Part shown: piece after piece, positions 51,136-60,353 of the stretch
How the letters are laid out: the number at the start of each line of letters is the position of its first letter
Position numbering within the stretch: the stretch's first letter is position 1
Source: JABMRP01 sp964444795
GTDB taxonomy: Bacteria; Planctomycetota; Planctomycetia; Pirellulales; Thermoguttaceae
Length of the DNA stretch: 64,000 bases
Reading direction: 5' to 3'
Assembly (NCBI GenBank): GCA_964444795.1
Contig: CAYUIQ010000009.1
Coordinates: 1 to 64,000 of the forward strand
Position numbers and translations under genes: made by a program
The notes under the pieces: model-generated
Databases searched by the model: none
Seen by the model: the letters and a program-made list of their open reading frames with translations, nothing else
What the model was told of the DNA's origin: nothing

Positions 51136-52461
51136 CTACTGCAACAGCAGCTTGCGTTCACGTTCGGTCAACTCTTGGGCGGTTACGGCGATTTCGTATT
51201 GCATTTGGCCGCTGAATCGCTTTCCCTCCCAGCCATATGCCTGGCCGGCGCCCATGTCGTGCATTACGTGGCCGAACCCCCACCCTCGGTTGCCGCGCCC
51301 GAGGCTTGGTCCGGTGATGGCGACATCGCCCTTGTTGGACACCCAACCCTTGTGGAAGATACCCACGGAAACGCCTCCCCACGAGCGGCGGTTGCTACCG
51401 GCCCAGCCGAAATTGCCGGGCCCTTCCACTCGTTCCTGCGTGAGAGCGGCTTTGGAAATCCCCGAGATCACCGAATCGCCCGTGTCCATGCGACGCACAC
51501 GCACGTAGCGGATGTTGTCGGGCACGTTGTCTTCGATCTCCAGGGCCATTCCCAGCGGGCTCTTATGGTTCGTATTCCACATCTTGGGGTCGGCCGAGCG
51601 GAAGACCACGAGCCACCGTTGTGGTCCGATGCCCACGCCGGCGATCAGCTCTTTCTGCAGGGCCCGGGCTTGATCGGCCCGGCCCGACTGCGTGTAGTCA
51701 CGAATGGCCAGACGGTAGGCTCCGGTCAACCGGTCGCTGGCCTCGCCGAGTTGGTAGTTGTATCGTTTCTTGGCACGTTGCAGCGTGCCGCCAGCGGGTG
51801 GACGTATGTCGCCCTCTTTGTCGAACTGGGCCTTCATCGCCTGCGCGGTCTTGACGCCGTCGAGATCGCCTTTGGCCGCCAGTGTCTTGATCTCCCGGTC
51901 GATGGCCTCGGCCATTTCCTTTCGGGCCGCCTCGTAGGCCACCGCTTGCCGCTCCTTGGCCGCGTCGAGCTTCGCCATGGTCGGGTCGGCGGATCGCCCG
52001 GGCGAGGCAGCCGGCCCGGCGGATTCCGCAGTGCCGAACTTGGCGAAGGTCCGCGATTCGGCGCGAACTTGAGTCGCCTCCTCGATCTTGAGTTGCTGCG
52101 TATACTGCTTGACCGCCGTGTCGTACGCGTCGAGCATCGTGCGGTCGAAATGCGATTTCTTTTGCGCATAGGCCTTGGCCGCCTCGGCCATCGACTCCGA
52201 GGCCGGCAACTTGCCGCTGGCGGTGAAGGCCTCTCGCTCGGCAACCAGTACTCCCACCGTATCCAAGTCCCCGGTGGCGGCCGCCGCCTTGACTGCTGCC
52301 CCGAAGGCCGCGTCGACCTTGGCCTTTTCTCGCTTCACGACATCGGTGTAGAGCCCCTTGAGGCGGTCCAATTCCGCTCGAATCGGATCATCACCCATCG
52401 CCGCGGAACCGCTGGCCAATATGCCAATCAGCAGAACCATCCGTCCCGTGAATCGCCGCAC
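51136..52461 (-). CDS. Secreted helical protein of unknown function
   Basis: A 441-residue protein starting at GTG 52461, which has GAGGAGGAAG at an ideal distance. A Sec signal (MVLLIGILASGSAAMG) is followed by a long charged helical region (DRLKGLYTDVVKREKAKVDAAFGAAV; AKERQAVAYEAARKEMAEAIDREIK) that may form coiled coils, and a C-terminal beta-rich domain with VVFRSADPKMWN and VGIFHKGWVSNKGDVAI. Proteins with this helical-plus-beta layout occur in planctomycetes, but the function is unknown. Confidence 0.7.
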   Translation of the reverse strand: MRRFTGRMVLLIGILASGSAAMGDDPIRAELDRLKGLYTDVVKREKAKVDAAFGAAVKAAAATGDLDTVGVLVAEREAFTASGKLPASESMAEAAKAYAQKKSHFDRTMLDAYDTAVKQYTQQLKIEEATQVRAESRTFAKFGTAESAGPAASPGRSADPTMAKLDAAKERQAVAYEAARKEMAEAIDREIKTLAAKGDLDGVKTAQAMKAQFDKEGDIRPPAGGTLQRAKKRYNYQLGEASDRLTGAYRLAIRDYTQSGRADQARALQKELIAGVGIGPQRWLVVFRSADPKMWNTNHKSPLGMALEIEDNVPDNIRYVRVRRMDTGDSVISGISKAALTQERVEGPGNFGWAGSNRRSWGGVSVGIFHKGWVSNKGDVAITGPSLGRGNRGWGFGHVMHDMGAGQAYGWEGKRFSGQMQYEIAVTAQELTERERKLLLQ

Positions 52462-52680
52462 GTTTCTTCCTCCTCAATAGTTGCCAAGCTCCTCTTTCGG
52501 GTGGCGTCCTTCCCTTGATTCCCGATCCGTCTCCCATCGCTACGGTCCGCACGGGACTGCCACCCCCCCATTATCGCCAAATGCCACGATTTTGCAAGTA
52601 GATGTGCCTGCCACCCGTGGCCCATATCGCCAGGTTTCGGGGTGATCGGCCGACGCAGTTCATCCCCGGGCGAGGGATTC

Positions 52681-52709
52681 TTGCACGGGGGTATCGTTTC
52701 GACTATCCT
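52681..52709 (+). promoter_or_regulatory. Possible sigma70-type promoter
   Basis: TTGCAC (52681-52686), 17 bases, TATCCT (52704-52709), about 70 bp before the isomerase-like gene. The remainder of the 316-bp gap from 52462 shows no gene. Confidence 0.42.
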
Positions 52710-52777
52710 CCACCGGCAGAGCGTACCATGACAGGCGGTTCGGCGCCACCCGTAGGCCGTTCTAAGGAGAACGCATC

Positions 52778-53650
52778 ATGTTTCATGCCATAACCCGTCG
52801 CGAAATGCTCGCCGGCTCGACTGCCGCCGGTTTGTTTCTGTCGCCGGCGCTGCGATGCCTGGCGGCCGCCGAGTCGGACGCGGGATTCAAGATCGGCGCT
52901 TGCGATTGGTCGCTGGGCGCGCGGCAGGATCCGCGCTCGCTGGAGGTGGCCAAGGCGATCGGATTGGACGGCGTCGAGGTCAGCTTCGACGGCGGCGACC
53001 AGTTCAACCTGCGCGACCCGGAGGTCCGCCGACAGTATCTCGACCGGGCGAAGAAACTCGGCCTGGAAATCCCCTCGCTGGCCATGGGCGTGCTCAATCG
53101 CGTGCCTTACTCCAGCGACCTGGAGGCCGAGCGGTGGGTCGACGAGTGTGTCGGCGTGATGGCCGCGATGGGCGTGAAGAGGGTGCTGTTGGCGTTCTTC
53201 GGCCGGGGCAATATCAAGGGAAACGTGGCCTTGCAGGATCAGGTGATTGCCCGGCTGAAGAAAGTGGCCCCCAAGGCCGAGAAGGCGGGCGTCGTGCTCG
53301 GACTGGAGACGTATTTGAACGTCGACGAGCATCTGCGCATTCTCGACGCCGTCGGCTCGCCGGCCGTGCAAGTCTACTACGACGTGGCCAACATGACCTA
53401 CTCCGACTACGACGTGCCGGCCGAAATCCGCCGCCTGGGAAGCCAACGCATCTGCCAGATCCACATGAAGGAACGTGGCTGTCTGTTGGGCGACGGGAAA
53501 GTCGACTTCCCCAAGATCAAGGACGCCATCGAAGCGATCGGCTACCGCGGGTGGTTCATTCTCGAAGGGGCCACGGAGAAAGGCCGAAGCCTCGAAGACT
53601 GCTACGTCGACAATCGCAAGTTTCTCCGCAAGACGTTTTCAGCCGGGTAA
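52778..53650 (+). CDS. Tat-exported sugar phosphate isomerase/epimerase-like protein
   Basis: A 290-residue AP-endonuclease-2-type TIM barrel with a twin-arginine signal (TRREMLAG, Arg7-Arg8). The fold markers are better kept than in the protein at 15093: GLDGVEVSFDGG, VLGLETYLN (metal-binding Glu), VYYDVANMTYSDYD (Asp), QIHMKERG (His) and WFILEGAT (Glu), so a divalent-metal site seems intact and it may be an active isomerase or epimerase. AAGGAGAA precedes the ATG, with a possible promoter further upstream. The substrate is unknown. It converges with the zinc alcohol dehydrogenase gene. Confidence 0.88.
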   Translation: MFHAITRREMLAGSTAAGLFLSPALRCLAAAESDAGFKIGACDWSLGARQDPRSLEVAKAIGLDGVEVSFDGGDQFNLRDPEVRRQYLDRAKKLGLEIPSLAMGVLNRVPYSSDLEAERWVDECVGVMAAMGVKRVLLAFFGRGNIKGNVALQDQVIARLKKVAPKAEKAGVVLGLETYLNVDEHLRILDAVGSPAVQVYYDVANMTYSDYDVPAEIRRLGSQRICQIHMKERGCLLGDGKVDFPKIKDAIEAIGYRGWFILEGATEKGRSLEDCYVDNRKFLRKTFSAG

Positions 53651-53712
53651 CCGGCGGCAACGGGAGCCGTATACAGGACGGCCAGTCGGTTGACGTGAGC
53701 CAACTGAACGCG

Positions 53713-54750
53713 TTAGTACCGCAAGAGCACCTTGATCACCTCGCCGCTACGGACCGCGTCCAACGCGTCGTTGATCTGCTCCAGCGGGAAGTCGTGCGTA
53801 ACGTACTCGCCGGCGCTGAGTTTGCCCTGGCGAATCCACTCGCAGAGCGGTTCCTGGGCGGCCTTCTCGCGCCATCGGGTCGGCCATTGGTGCATGAAAA
53901 GGTTGAAGTTGTACGGACCCTTCCCCTTTTCGATGGTAATCGACTCGTCGGCGATTACGCCGTAAATGCAGATCGATCCACCCATCTTAATCAACGGCAG
54001 CCCCGAGTTGGCGATGGCCGGGTTGCCGACCGCGTCGACCACCGCGTCGAGCGGCTTACCCCGGATTTCGGTCAAGCTGGCCAGTGCCGGATCGTCGGGA
54101 GCAAACACGGCGTCGGCGCCCATCGACAGGGCCTTTTCGCGTTTGTGCGGTAGCGGATCGACCACGCCGATATAGTCCAATCCCAGCAGCTTGCCGAACT
54201 TGGCGAAGCTGAGCCCCACCGGTCCGGCACCGAAGACGAGAATCTCGTCGCCCGCGGTAAGGTTGAAATCGCCAAACCCGCCGTATACTTCGCGCCAGGT
54301 ACAGAGCAGCACGGCATCTTCGACGGAGATGTCGGGCGCCACGGGCCGTTGGATTTCGTAGCACTCGAACCAGCCGTGTTCTTCATTGGCCACGCCGTCT
54401 TCGACCATCGCGTCATGGTCGGTGGCCAGGGTGTATTCGCAGAACCCCCCCCATCCGGTGGAGTATTGCGGATCGCCGAACTCGAACAGCAGTCCCCCGA
54501 TCACCCGATCGCCGACCTTGAAATTGCGAACCTTTTCGCCCACGGTGTCGACAATGCCGGCCGATTCGTGGCCCAGGATCAGTGGGTAGGTATCGACGCC
54601 GGGAAAATGCCCGGCCACCAGCTTGCCGTCGGTCGCGTTGCACAGGGCGGCGGCCTCCGTCTTCACGCGAACCTGATAGGGCCCGGGCGTGGGCTCGGGA
54701 ATGTCGACCACCTCGACTTTGCCGGGTTCGATGACTGCCACGGTTCGCAT
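53713..54750 (-). CDS. Zinc-dependent alcohol dehydrogenase family protein (MDR)
   Basis: A 345-residue medium-chain dehydrogenase. Catalytic zinc ligands are Cys37 and the His61-Glu62 of GHESAG; the four-cysteine structural zinc lobe is absent. The NAD(P) site is VFGAGPVGLSFAKFG followed by VVDPLPHKREKALSMGADAVF, with Asp at the beta2 end favouring NAD. It likely oxidises a polyol or sugar. The ATG has CAGGAG upstream. Its position beside an isomerase-like protein and the glycosidase pair suggests carbohydrate metabolism, by inference. Confidence 0.9.
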   Translation of the reverse strand: MRTVAVIEPGKVEVVDIPEPTPGPYQVRVKTEAAALCNATDGKLVAGHFPGVDTYPLILGHESAGIVDTVGEKVRNFKVGDRVIGGLLFEFGDPQYSTGWGGFCEYTLATDHDAMVEDGVANEEHGWFECYEIQRPVAPDISVEDAVLLCTWREVYGGFGDFNLTAGDEILVFGAGPVGLSFAKFGKLLGLDYIGVVDPLPHKREKALSMGADAVFAPDDPALASLTEIRGKPLDAVVDAVGNPAIANSGLPLIKMGGSICIYGVIADESITIEKGKGPYNFNLFMHQWPTRWREKAAQEPLCEWIRQGKLSAGEYVTHDFPLEQINDALDAVRSGEVIKVLLRY

Positions 54751-54807
54751 CGCGGATTCTCCTGTTTTTCCTGTGTTCTTTGGGTGAGTTGCCGGCCTTT
54801 GCCTGGG

Positions 54808-54865
54808 AACCGTACGATGGGCTTCCAGCCCGTCGAAACCGTACGATGGGCTTCCAGCCCGTCGA
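54808..54865. repeat. 29-bp tandem duplication with hairpin GGGCTTCCAGCCC
   Basis: Two units (54808-54836 and 54837-54865) identical apart from the first bases, each with ACCGTACGATGGGCTTCCAG and an internal GGGCT/AGCCC hairpin. An inverted partial copy, CCATCGTACGGG, lies at 54903-54914. They occupy the 333-bp divergent gap before the GH116 gene; nothing else is seen there. Confidence 0.75.
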
Positions 54866-55083
54866 GAAGTCGCGATGCCTCAACAGCGACGGCCTCGGAG
54901 GGCCATCGTACGGGCATTGAGACAAGGCCGGGCCGTGTCCCATCATCTGGTCCGAGGTGCGATCCGTCAATCCGCCCGGTGGAAATCTCCGCCGCGGACC
55001 GCCACATGATTGCCCACGAGTGGATTCCCGGGGTACAATCCGGGGCAGCCAACTACCGAGGCAAGCAAAACGGGGGGAATCCG

Positions 55084-58000
55084 ATGGCCCGCGACCCACG
55101 AACGATCTCCAAAGACTCATCGCCACATCCCGAACCGGCCGCTTGCGATGCCGACTCCCTCGACCGGCGTCAGTTCGTCAAGCTGGCCGGCGCGGGAGCC
55201 GCGTCGCTGTCGATCGCCGGAAGCACGGTGCGGCCAACTACCGCTTCGGCCGAAGACACAATTGCCGAGAACGCGGTGGCCGACGACCACTTCGTGCCGA
55301 TCGAAAAGGACCTTTCCGAGGAGTGGATCCGCACGCTCTACGCCAAGGGTGAACCAACGGTCTACCGGGGCGACGACCTGAAGACGATCGCCATGCCGGT
55401 CGGCGGTATCTGTGCCGGGCAAGTTTATCTCTCCGGCGACGGCCGGTTGACCCACTGGGACATCTTCAATCAGCGCAATTTCACCGGCTACGGCCGCGAC
55501 AACTACGCTCTGGGCCGAGAGCCCCAATCGCCGTTGGCCCAGGGGTTTGCCGTGCAAGCGGCCACCGGCGGCAAGAAGCTGACCCGTACGCTCGACGCCG
55601 AGGGATTTCCCGGCGTGACGTTTTGCGGCGAGTATCCCCTCGGCACGGTCGAGTACGAGGCCGACGATTTTCCCGTCGCGGTCACGCTGGAGGCCTTCTC
55701 GCCGTTTGTTCCGCTCAGTGCCCCCGACTCGGCACTGCCGGTGGTGGTGATGCAATTCGCGGTGAAGAACACGAGCCAGCGGAAGGTCGACGCGGTCTTG
55801 GCGGGCTGGCTGGAGAACGCCGTTGCCCACACCAGCGGCCAGGGGATGTACGGCGAGCGCGTGAACCGCGTTGTTTCCGAGGACGGGCTGACCATCGTGT
55901 ACGGTTCGGCGCGAGCCGTCGAGCCACCCGAGAACGTGCGGCCGTCACGCCTGCTGGCCGATTTCGAGGGCGACGATTACGGCGATTGGACCGTCGAAGG
56001 CGAGGCGTTCGGTAAAGGTCCCGCCCGCGGCACACTGGACCGCCAACAAGACGTCAGCGGATTCGCCGGCCGTGGACTCGTCAACACGTATCTCGGCGGC
56101 GACGACCAGATGCACGGCAAGCTCGTCTCGCCGGAGTTGGAGATCGATCGGGCGTTTCTCAGTTTCCTCGTCGGCGGCGGCGACCACAAGGACAAGACGT
56201 GTATCAATCTGCTGATCGACGACAAGGTTGTACGCACGGCCATCGGCAAGAAGGAAGAGAAACTCCTGGCACACAACTGGGACGTTCGCGAGTTTGCCGG
56301 CCGCAAGGCGCGGATCGAGATCGTCGACCGCGAGTCGGGGCCCTGGGGGCACATCAACATCGACCAGATCGAGCTGCGCGACACACCGATGTCCCTGCCG
56401 CCCGGTGTGTTGGAAAAGCAACCCGACTTCGGCACGATGGGGTTGGCCCTGTTGGAATCCGGCCCGTCGGTGGTCGCCCGGGCCGCGCTTCCCGAGGACG
56501 CGCAAGCGGAGGCACTACTCCAAGCCCTCGGCGAAACGTCCGATGCGGATACCGCGGAGCGACCTTTCGGCACGAAACTGTGCGGCGCCTTGGGCCAACG
56601 TCTGTCGCTTTCGCCCGGCGAGGAGGCTCGGGTGGCGTTCGTGGTGGCTTGGTGCTTTCCGAACCGACCCGAACGGGGCAACTTCTACGCCACTCGCTTT
56701 GACGATGCCAAAGCCGTGGCCCAATACGTCGCCGACCATTTCGATCGGCTCGCCGTCGATACGCGTCGGTGGCACGACACGTGGTACGACTCGACGCTGC
56801 CGCACTGGCTGTTGGACCGGCTTTTCTCGACCGTCTCGACGCTGGCCACGTCGACCTGCCAGTGGTGGGCCAACGGCCGGTTCTGGGCTTGGGAGGGGGT
56901 CGGCTGTTGCCACGGCACATGCGCCCACGTCTGGAACTACGAGCACTCGATGGCCCGGCTGTTCCCCCGGTTGGAGCGCTCGGTGCGCGAAATGCAAGAC
57001 TTCAATCCCGAGTCGGGCTTCACCGAAGAAACCGGCGCCGTGCGATTCCGTGGCGAAGGCTGGGGTATCTGGGCCGGCGATAGCCAGGGCGGCACGGTGC
57101 TCAAGGCGCTGCGCGAGCACCAGATGTCGACCGACAACGGATTCTTGAAGGAGAACTGGCCGCGAATCCGTAAGAGCATGGAGTTCCTTATCGGCGAAGA
57201 CGGTAACGCCGACGGCCTGATCGAGGGCTCGCAGCACAATACGTACGATATCAATTTCTTCGGCCCCAACCCGATGATCGGCTCGCTCTATCTGGCCGCC
57301 CTGCGAGCCGGCGAAGAGATGGCCCGGGAGCTGGGCGAGGAGGCGTTTGCCACCGAGTGCCGCGAGATCTTCGAGGCCGGCCGAAAACTGAGCGTCGAGC
57401 GGCTGTTCGGCGGCGAGTACTTCGTCCAGATCGTCGATCTCGAGAAGCATCCGAAACATCAGCACGGCGACGGCTGCCTGGCCGATCAACTCTTCGGCCA
57501 AGGCTGGGCGCATCAGGTGGGCCTTGGGTATGTCTACCCTAAACAGAACATCGACACCACGCTGGAGTCGATCTGGAAATACAACTGGGCACCCGATATC
57601 GGCCCGCAGAATGAAGTCCACAAACCGGAACGCTGGTTCGCTTCGCCCGGCGAGGCGGGCCTGTTTACGTGTACCTGGCCGAAAAGCCCGAATTTGCCGG
57701 GGGGCGTACGCTACAAGAACGAAGTGTGGACGGGCATCGAATACCAGGTGGCCGGCAACATGGCTTGGGACGGCATGGTGACCGAGGCGCTGGCCATCTG
57801 CCGGGGAGTCCACGAGCGATACCATCCGTCGAAACACAACCCGTGGAACGAAATCGAATGCGGCGACCACTACGCCCGGGGGATGGCCAGCCACGGGGTC
57901 TTTCTCGGGCTATGTGGTTGGGAGTATCACGGGCCGAGGGGGTATCTCGGTTTCGCTCCGCGGATCACACCCGAGGCATTCCGCGCCGCCTTCACCGCCG

Positions 58001-58287
58001 CGGCCGGTTGGGGCACCATCGTGCAAGAGCGAAACGAGACCGTGCAAACCAATCGGATCGAAGTGAAGTGGGGTACGGTGCAAGTGAAAACGTTGACCTT
58101 CGAACTGCCCACCGACACCAAACTTCGATCAGCGCAGGTCGAACTGCAGCGGACCGACGGCACGGTCCCCAGGAAGCGTCCCGTCGTGGCCGAGGCGAAG
58201 CAAGAAGAGCGTCGCGTCGAGATCACGTTGTCCGGACCGATCGTGTTGGAGAAGGGGCAGGTGTTGGAGGTGCGGATGATGATTTAG
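55084..58287 (+). CDS. Exported GH116-type glycoside hydrolase with inserted beta domain
   Basis: A 1067-residue protein. Tat-like signal (DRRQFVKLAGAG, Arg28-Arg29). The GH116 N-terminal region starts near 90 (AMPVGGICAGQVYLSGDGRL). Residues about 289-434 are an inserted jelly-roll-like domain (LLADFEGDDYGDWTVEGEAF ... GHINIDQIELRD) resembling GH32-associated modules. The catalytic (alpha/alpha)6 domain has CCHGTCAHVWNYEH and HNTYDINFFGPNPM, the latter holding the likely acid/base Asp near 722. GH116 includes beta-glucosidases, beta-xylosidases and glucosylceramidases; the substrate here is unknown. ATG 55084 has GGGGGG upstream; the frame is open far upstream without homology. 23 bp precede the GH172 gene. 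Confidence 0.88.
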   Translation: MARDPRTISKDSSPHPEPAACDADSLDRRQFVKLAGAGAASLSIAGSTVRPTTASAEDTIAENAVADDHFVPIEKDLSEEWIRTLYAKGEPTVYRGDDLKTIAMPVGGICAGQVYLSGDGRLTHWDIFNQRNFTGYGRDNYALGREPQSPLAQGFAVQAATGGKKLTRTLDAEGFPGVTFCGEYPLGTVEYEADDFPVAVTLEAFSPFVPLSAPDSALPVVVMQFAVKNTSQRKVDAVLAGWLENAVAHTSGQGMYGERVNRVVSEDGLTIVYGSARAVEPPENVRPSRLLADFEGDDYGDWTVEGEAFGKGPARGTLDRQQDVSGFAGRGLVNTYLGGDDQMHGKLVSPELEIDRAFLSFLVGGGDHKDKTCINLLIDDKVVRTAIGKKEEKLLAHNWDVREFAGRKARIEIVDRESGPWGHINIDQIELRDTPMSLPPGVLEKQPDFGTMGLALLESGPSVVARAALPEDAQAEALLQALGETSDADTAERPFGTKLCGALGQRLSLSPGEEARVAFVVAWCFPNRPERGNFYATRFDDAKAVAQYVADHFDRLAVDTRRWHDTWYDSTLPHWLLDRLFSTVSTLATSTCQWWANGRFWAWEGVGCCHGTCAHVWNYEHSMARLFPRLERSVREMQDFNPESGFTEETGAVRFRGEGWGIWAGDSQGGTVLKALREHQMSTDNGFLKENWPRIRKSMEFLIGEDGNADGLIEGSQHNTYDINFFGPNPMIGSLYLAALRAGEEMARELGEEAFATECREIFEAGRKLSVERLFGGEYFVQIVDLEKHPKHQHGDGCLADQLFGQGWAHQVGLGYVYPKQNIDTTLESIWKYNWAPDIGPQNEVHKPERWFASPGEAGLFTCTWPKSPNLPGGVRYKNEVWTGIEYQVAGNMAWDGMVTEALAICRGVHERYHPSKHNPWNEIECGDHYARGMASHGVFLGLCGWEYHGPRGYLGFAPRITPEAFRAAFTAAAGWGTIVQERNETVQTNRIEVKWGTVQVKTLTFELPTDTKLRSAQVELQRTDGTVPRKRPVVAEAKQEERRVEITLSGPIVLEKGQVLEVRMMI

Positions 58288-58310
58288 CCATTCCCAAAGA
58301 GGAGAACGCC

Positions 58311-60338
58311 ATGCAACGTCGAATCGTTTTGATTGCGTCGGTTGCCCTTACGCTGACGGCTATGATGGGTAACCGAGCGACTGCCCAGCAGATCCTCACC
58401 TACCCCGATCTGGTCCATCGCATGATCGATCTGGAACATTTGGCAACGCTGCCGCCGAAAGGCGAGACCGTCAAGCAATGGGCCAGTTGGGATCGGGGGA
58501 GCCAGTACGACGCCCTGGCGGAGAAGTACGTCAATTGGGCGGCCAACGGCGACGGTAACGGCCTGATTCGCAAGGAGGGCGATCGGGAAGTCATGGCCGA
58601 AATGGAAGGGCCGGGTTGCCTCTGGCGCGTTTGGTCGGCGCTGCCGGAGAAGGGGCATGTGAAGATCTACCTCGACGGCAGCGATACGCCGGTGATCGAC
58701 ATGCCGTTTGCCGATTGGTTCGACGGCAAGCACGCACCGTTTGATTATCCGCTGCTCTCCTACCGGCTGGAAGATCTTGGCTGCCGCGGTCAGAATCTCT
58801 ACTTCCCGATTCCCTACCGCAAGTCGTGCAAGATCGTCGCCGAGGGGGGCTGGGGACGTTACTATCATTTCAACTACACGACGTTCGCCAAGGGCACCAC
58901 GGTGCCCGTGTTCACCGGCCAACTCTCCACCGAAGACGCCGCGGCCCTGCGGCGAGTCAACGACTACTTCGCCGCCGATCAGGGCACCGACCCGGCCGCC
59001 GCGAGGGACGGCGAGAAGACGCACACGGAGCATGTGCAAATCGGCGCCGGCGAGACGATCGTGATGGAGCTGCCCGGGCCGCGGGCGATCACGGCGATCC
59101 GCGGCCGAATGAAGACGGCCGATCGCGACGACGAGATGGCCGCCCTGCGACGACTCGTGTTGCGGATCACTTGGGACGATCAGCGGCGGCCGGCCGTCTG
59201 GTGCCCGGCGGGCGATTTCTTCGGCACGGCTCCCGGCAAGAATCTCTACAAATCGTTGCCCACGGGAATCACCGAGGACGGCGGCTACTCGCTCTGGTAT
59301 ATGCCTTTTGCGAAGCGAGCGAAACTCGAACTGGTCAACTTCGACACGAAGGATCGCCAACTGGAGGTCGAGATCGTCACCGCCCCGCTGGCTCGGCCCA
59401 TGGAAGAGTTGGGGTACTTTCACTGCAAGTGGCATCGCGACGTTTTCCCACTGACCGAAGACCGTTGGCCCGACTGGACGATGATCCGCGCCGAGGGCCG
59501 CGGCCGGTTTTGCGGTGTGATGCTGCACGTGTTCAACGCTCCGGGCGGTTGGTGGGGTGAGGGTGACGAAAAGTTTTTCGTCGACGGCGAGAAATATCCA
59601 TCCACGTTCGGCACCGGATCGGAAGACTATTTCGGTTACGCCTGGGGGCATCCCGGATTGTTCGAGCGGCCGTACCACTGCCAGACGATGACCCAGAACA
59701 ACCGTGGCCACCAATCGCTGATCCGCTGGCACATCAGCGATGCGGTGCCCTATCAGAAGTCTTTCGAGGGTTGCATCGAGAAGTATTTCCCCAACGACCG
59801 GGGGACGTTGTTTGCCTGCACGGCCTGCTGGTATCTTGCCGCCGGCGGAACCGATCCGCACACGGCCGTCGCCGCCGATGGGCTGGACGGCTACTACCAG
59901 ATGCCGCCGCTTACCGCCGGAGGGTTACGTGTGTTGGGGCATCCCAAGGGGGAGGTGAAAACGCAGCCCATGGAGCATTTCTCCAAGGGTACGTGGAAAG
60001 ACAACGATCACCTCTGGTGGACCGGAGGCAAACCGGGCGACAAGCTGGATATCGTGCTGCCGGTCAAGAAAACCGGGCCGTACCTGTTGAGCGTCGTGCT
60101 GACCAAGGCCCGAGACTATGGTATCGTGCAATTCCACGTCGACGACAAGAAGGTGGGCGAACCGGTCGACCTCTACAACCCGGACGTAATCAACACCGAT
60201 CCCATCCCCCTGGGAGCACACCACTTGGAAGCGGGCGATCACAAACTGACCGTCGAAATCACCGGCGCCAACCCCGAAGCCGTCAAAGCCTACATGTTCG
60301 GTCTGGACGTCGTCACGTTGAATCTCGAAAGACAATAA
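58311..60338 (+). CDS. Exported DUF2961 / GH172 family protein
   Basis: A 675-residue protein with a Sec signal peptide (RIVLIASVALTLTAMMGNRATA). DUF2961 hallmarks: EMEGPGCLWRVWSALPEKGHVKIYLDG, FPIPYRKSCKIVAEG, FNYTTFAKGT and GTGSEDYFGYAWG. Some DUF2961 proteins are GH172 enzymes acting on fructofuranose or arabinofuranose linkages, so an exo-glycosidase of furanosides is likely. The C-terminus adds a beta domain (LLSVVLTKARDYGIVQFHVDDKKV). AAAGAGGAG precedes the ATG. It forms an operon with the GH116 gene, suggesting that the two exported enzymes attack the same glycan. Confidence 0.88.
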   Translation: MQRRIVLIASVALTLTAMMGNRATAQQILTYPDLVHRMIDLEHLATLPPKGETVKQWASWDRGSQYDALAEKYVNWAANGDGNGLIRKEGDREVMAEMEGPGCLWRVWSALPEKGHVKIYLDGSDTPVIDMPFADWFDGKHAPFDYPLLSYRLEDLGCRGQNLYFPIPYRKSCKIVAEGGWGRYYHFNYTTFAKGTTVPVFTGQLSTEDAAALRRVNDYFAADQGTDPAAARDGEKTHTEHVQIGAGETIVMELPGPRAITAIRGRMKTADRDDEMAALRRLVLRITWDDQRRPAVWCPAGDFFGTAPGKNLYKSLPTGITEDGGYSLWYMPFAKRAKLELVNFDTKDRQLEVEIVTAPLARPMEELGYFHCKWHRDVFPLTEDRWPDWTMIRAEGRGRFCGVMLHVFNAPGGWWGEGDEKFFVDGEKYPSTFGTGSEDYFGYAWGHPGLFERPYHCQTMTQNNRGHQSLIRWHISDAVPYQKSFEGCIEKYFPNDRGTLFACTACWYLAAGGTDPHTAVAADGLDGYYQMPPLTAGGLRVLGHPKGEVKTQPMEHFSKGTWKDNDHLWWTGGKPGDKLDIVLPVKKTGPYLLSVVLTKARDYGIVQFHVDDKKVGEPVDLYNPDVINTDPIPLGAHHLEAGDHKLTVEITGANPEAVKAYMFGLDVVTLNLERQ

Positions 60339-60353
60339 CCACCGAAGCCACCC

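Noticed and set aside
54349..55083. Upstream extension of the GH116 frame
   Set aside because: Antisense to the dehydrogenase start and through a tandem repeat; the Tat signal begins at ATG 55084.
57669..58310. Upstream extension of the GH172 frame
   Set aside because: Overlaps the GH116 C-terminal coding region; the signal peptide and AAAGAGGAG fit ATG 58311.
58284..59861. 525-codon minus-strand open frame
   Set aside because: Antisense to the DUF2961/GH172 gene, which has convincing motifs.
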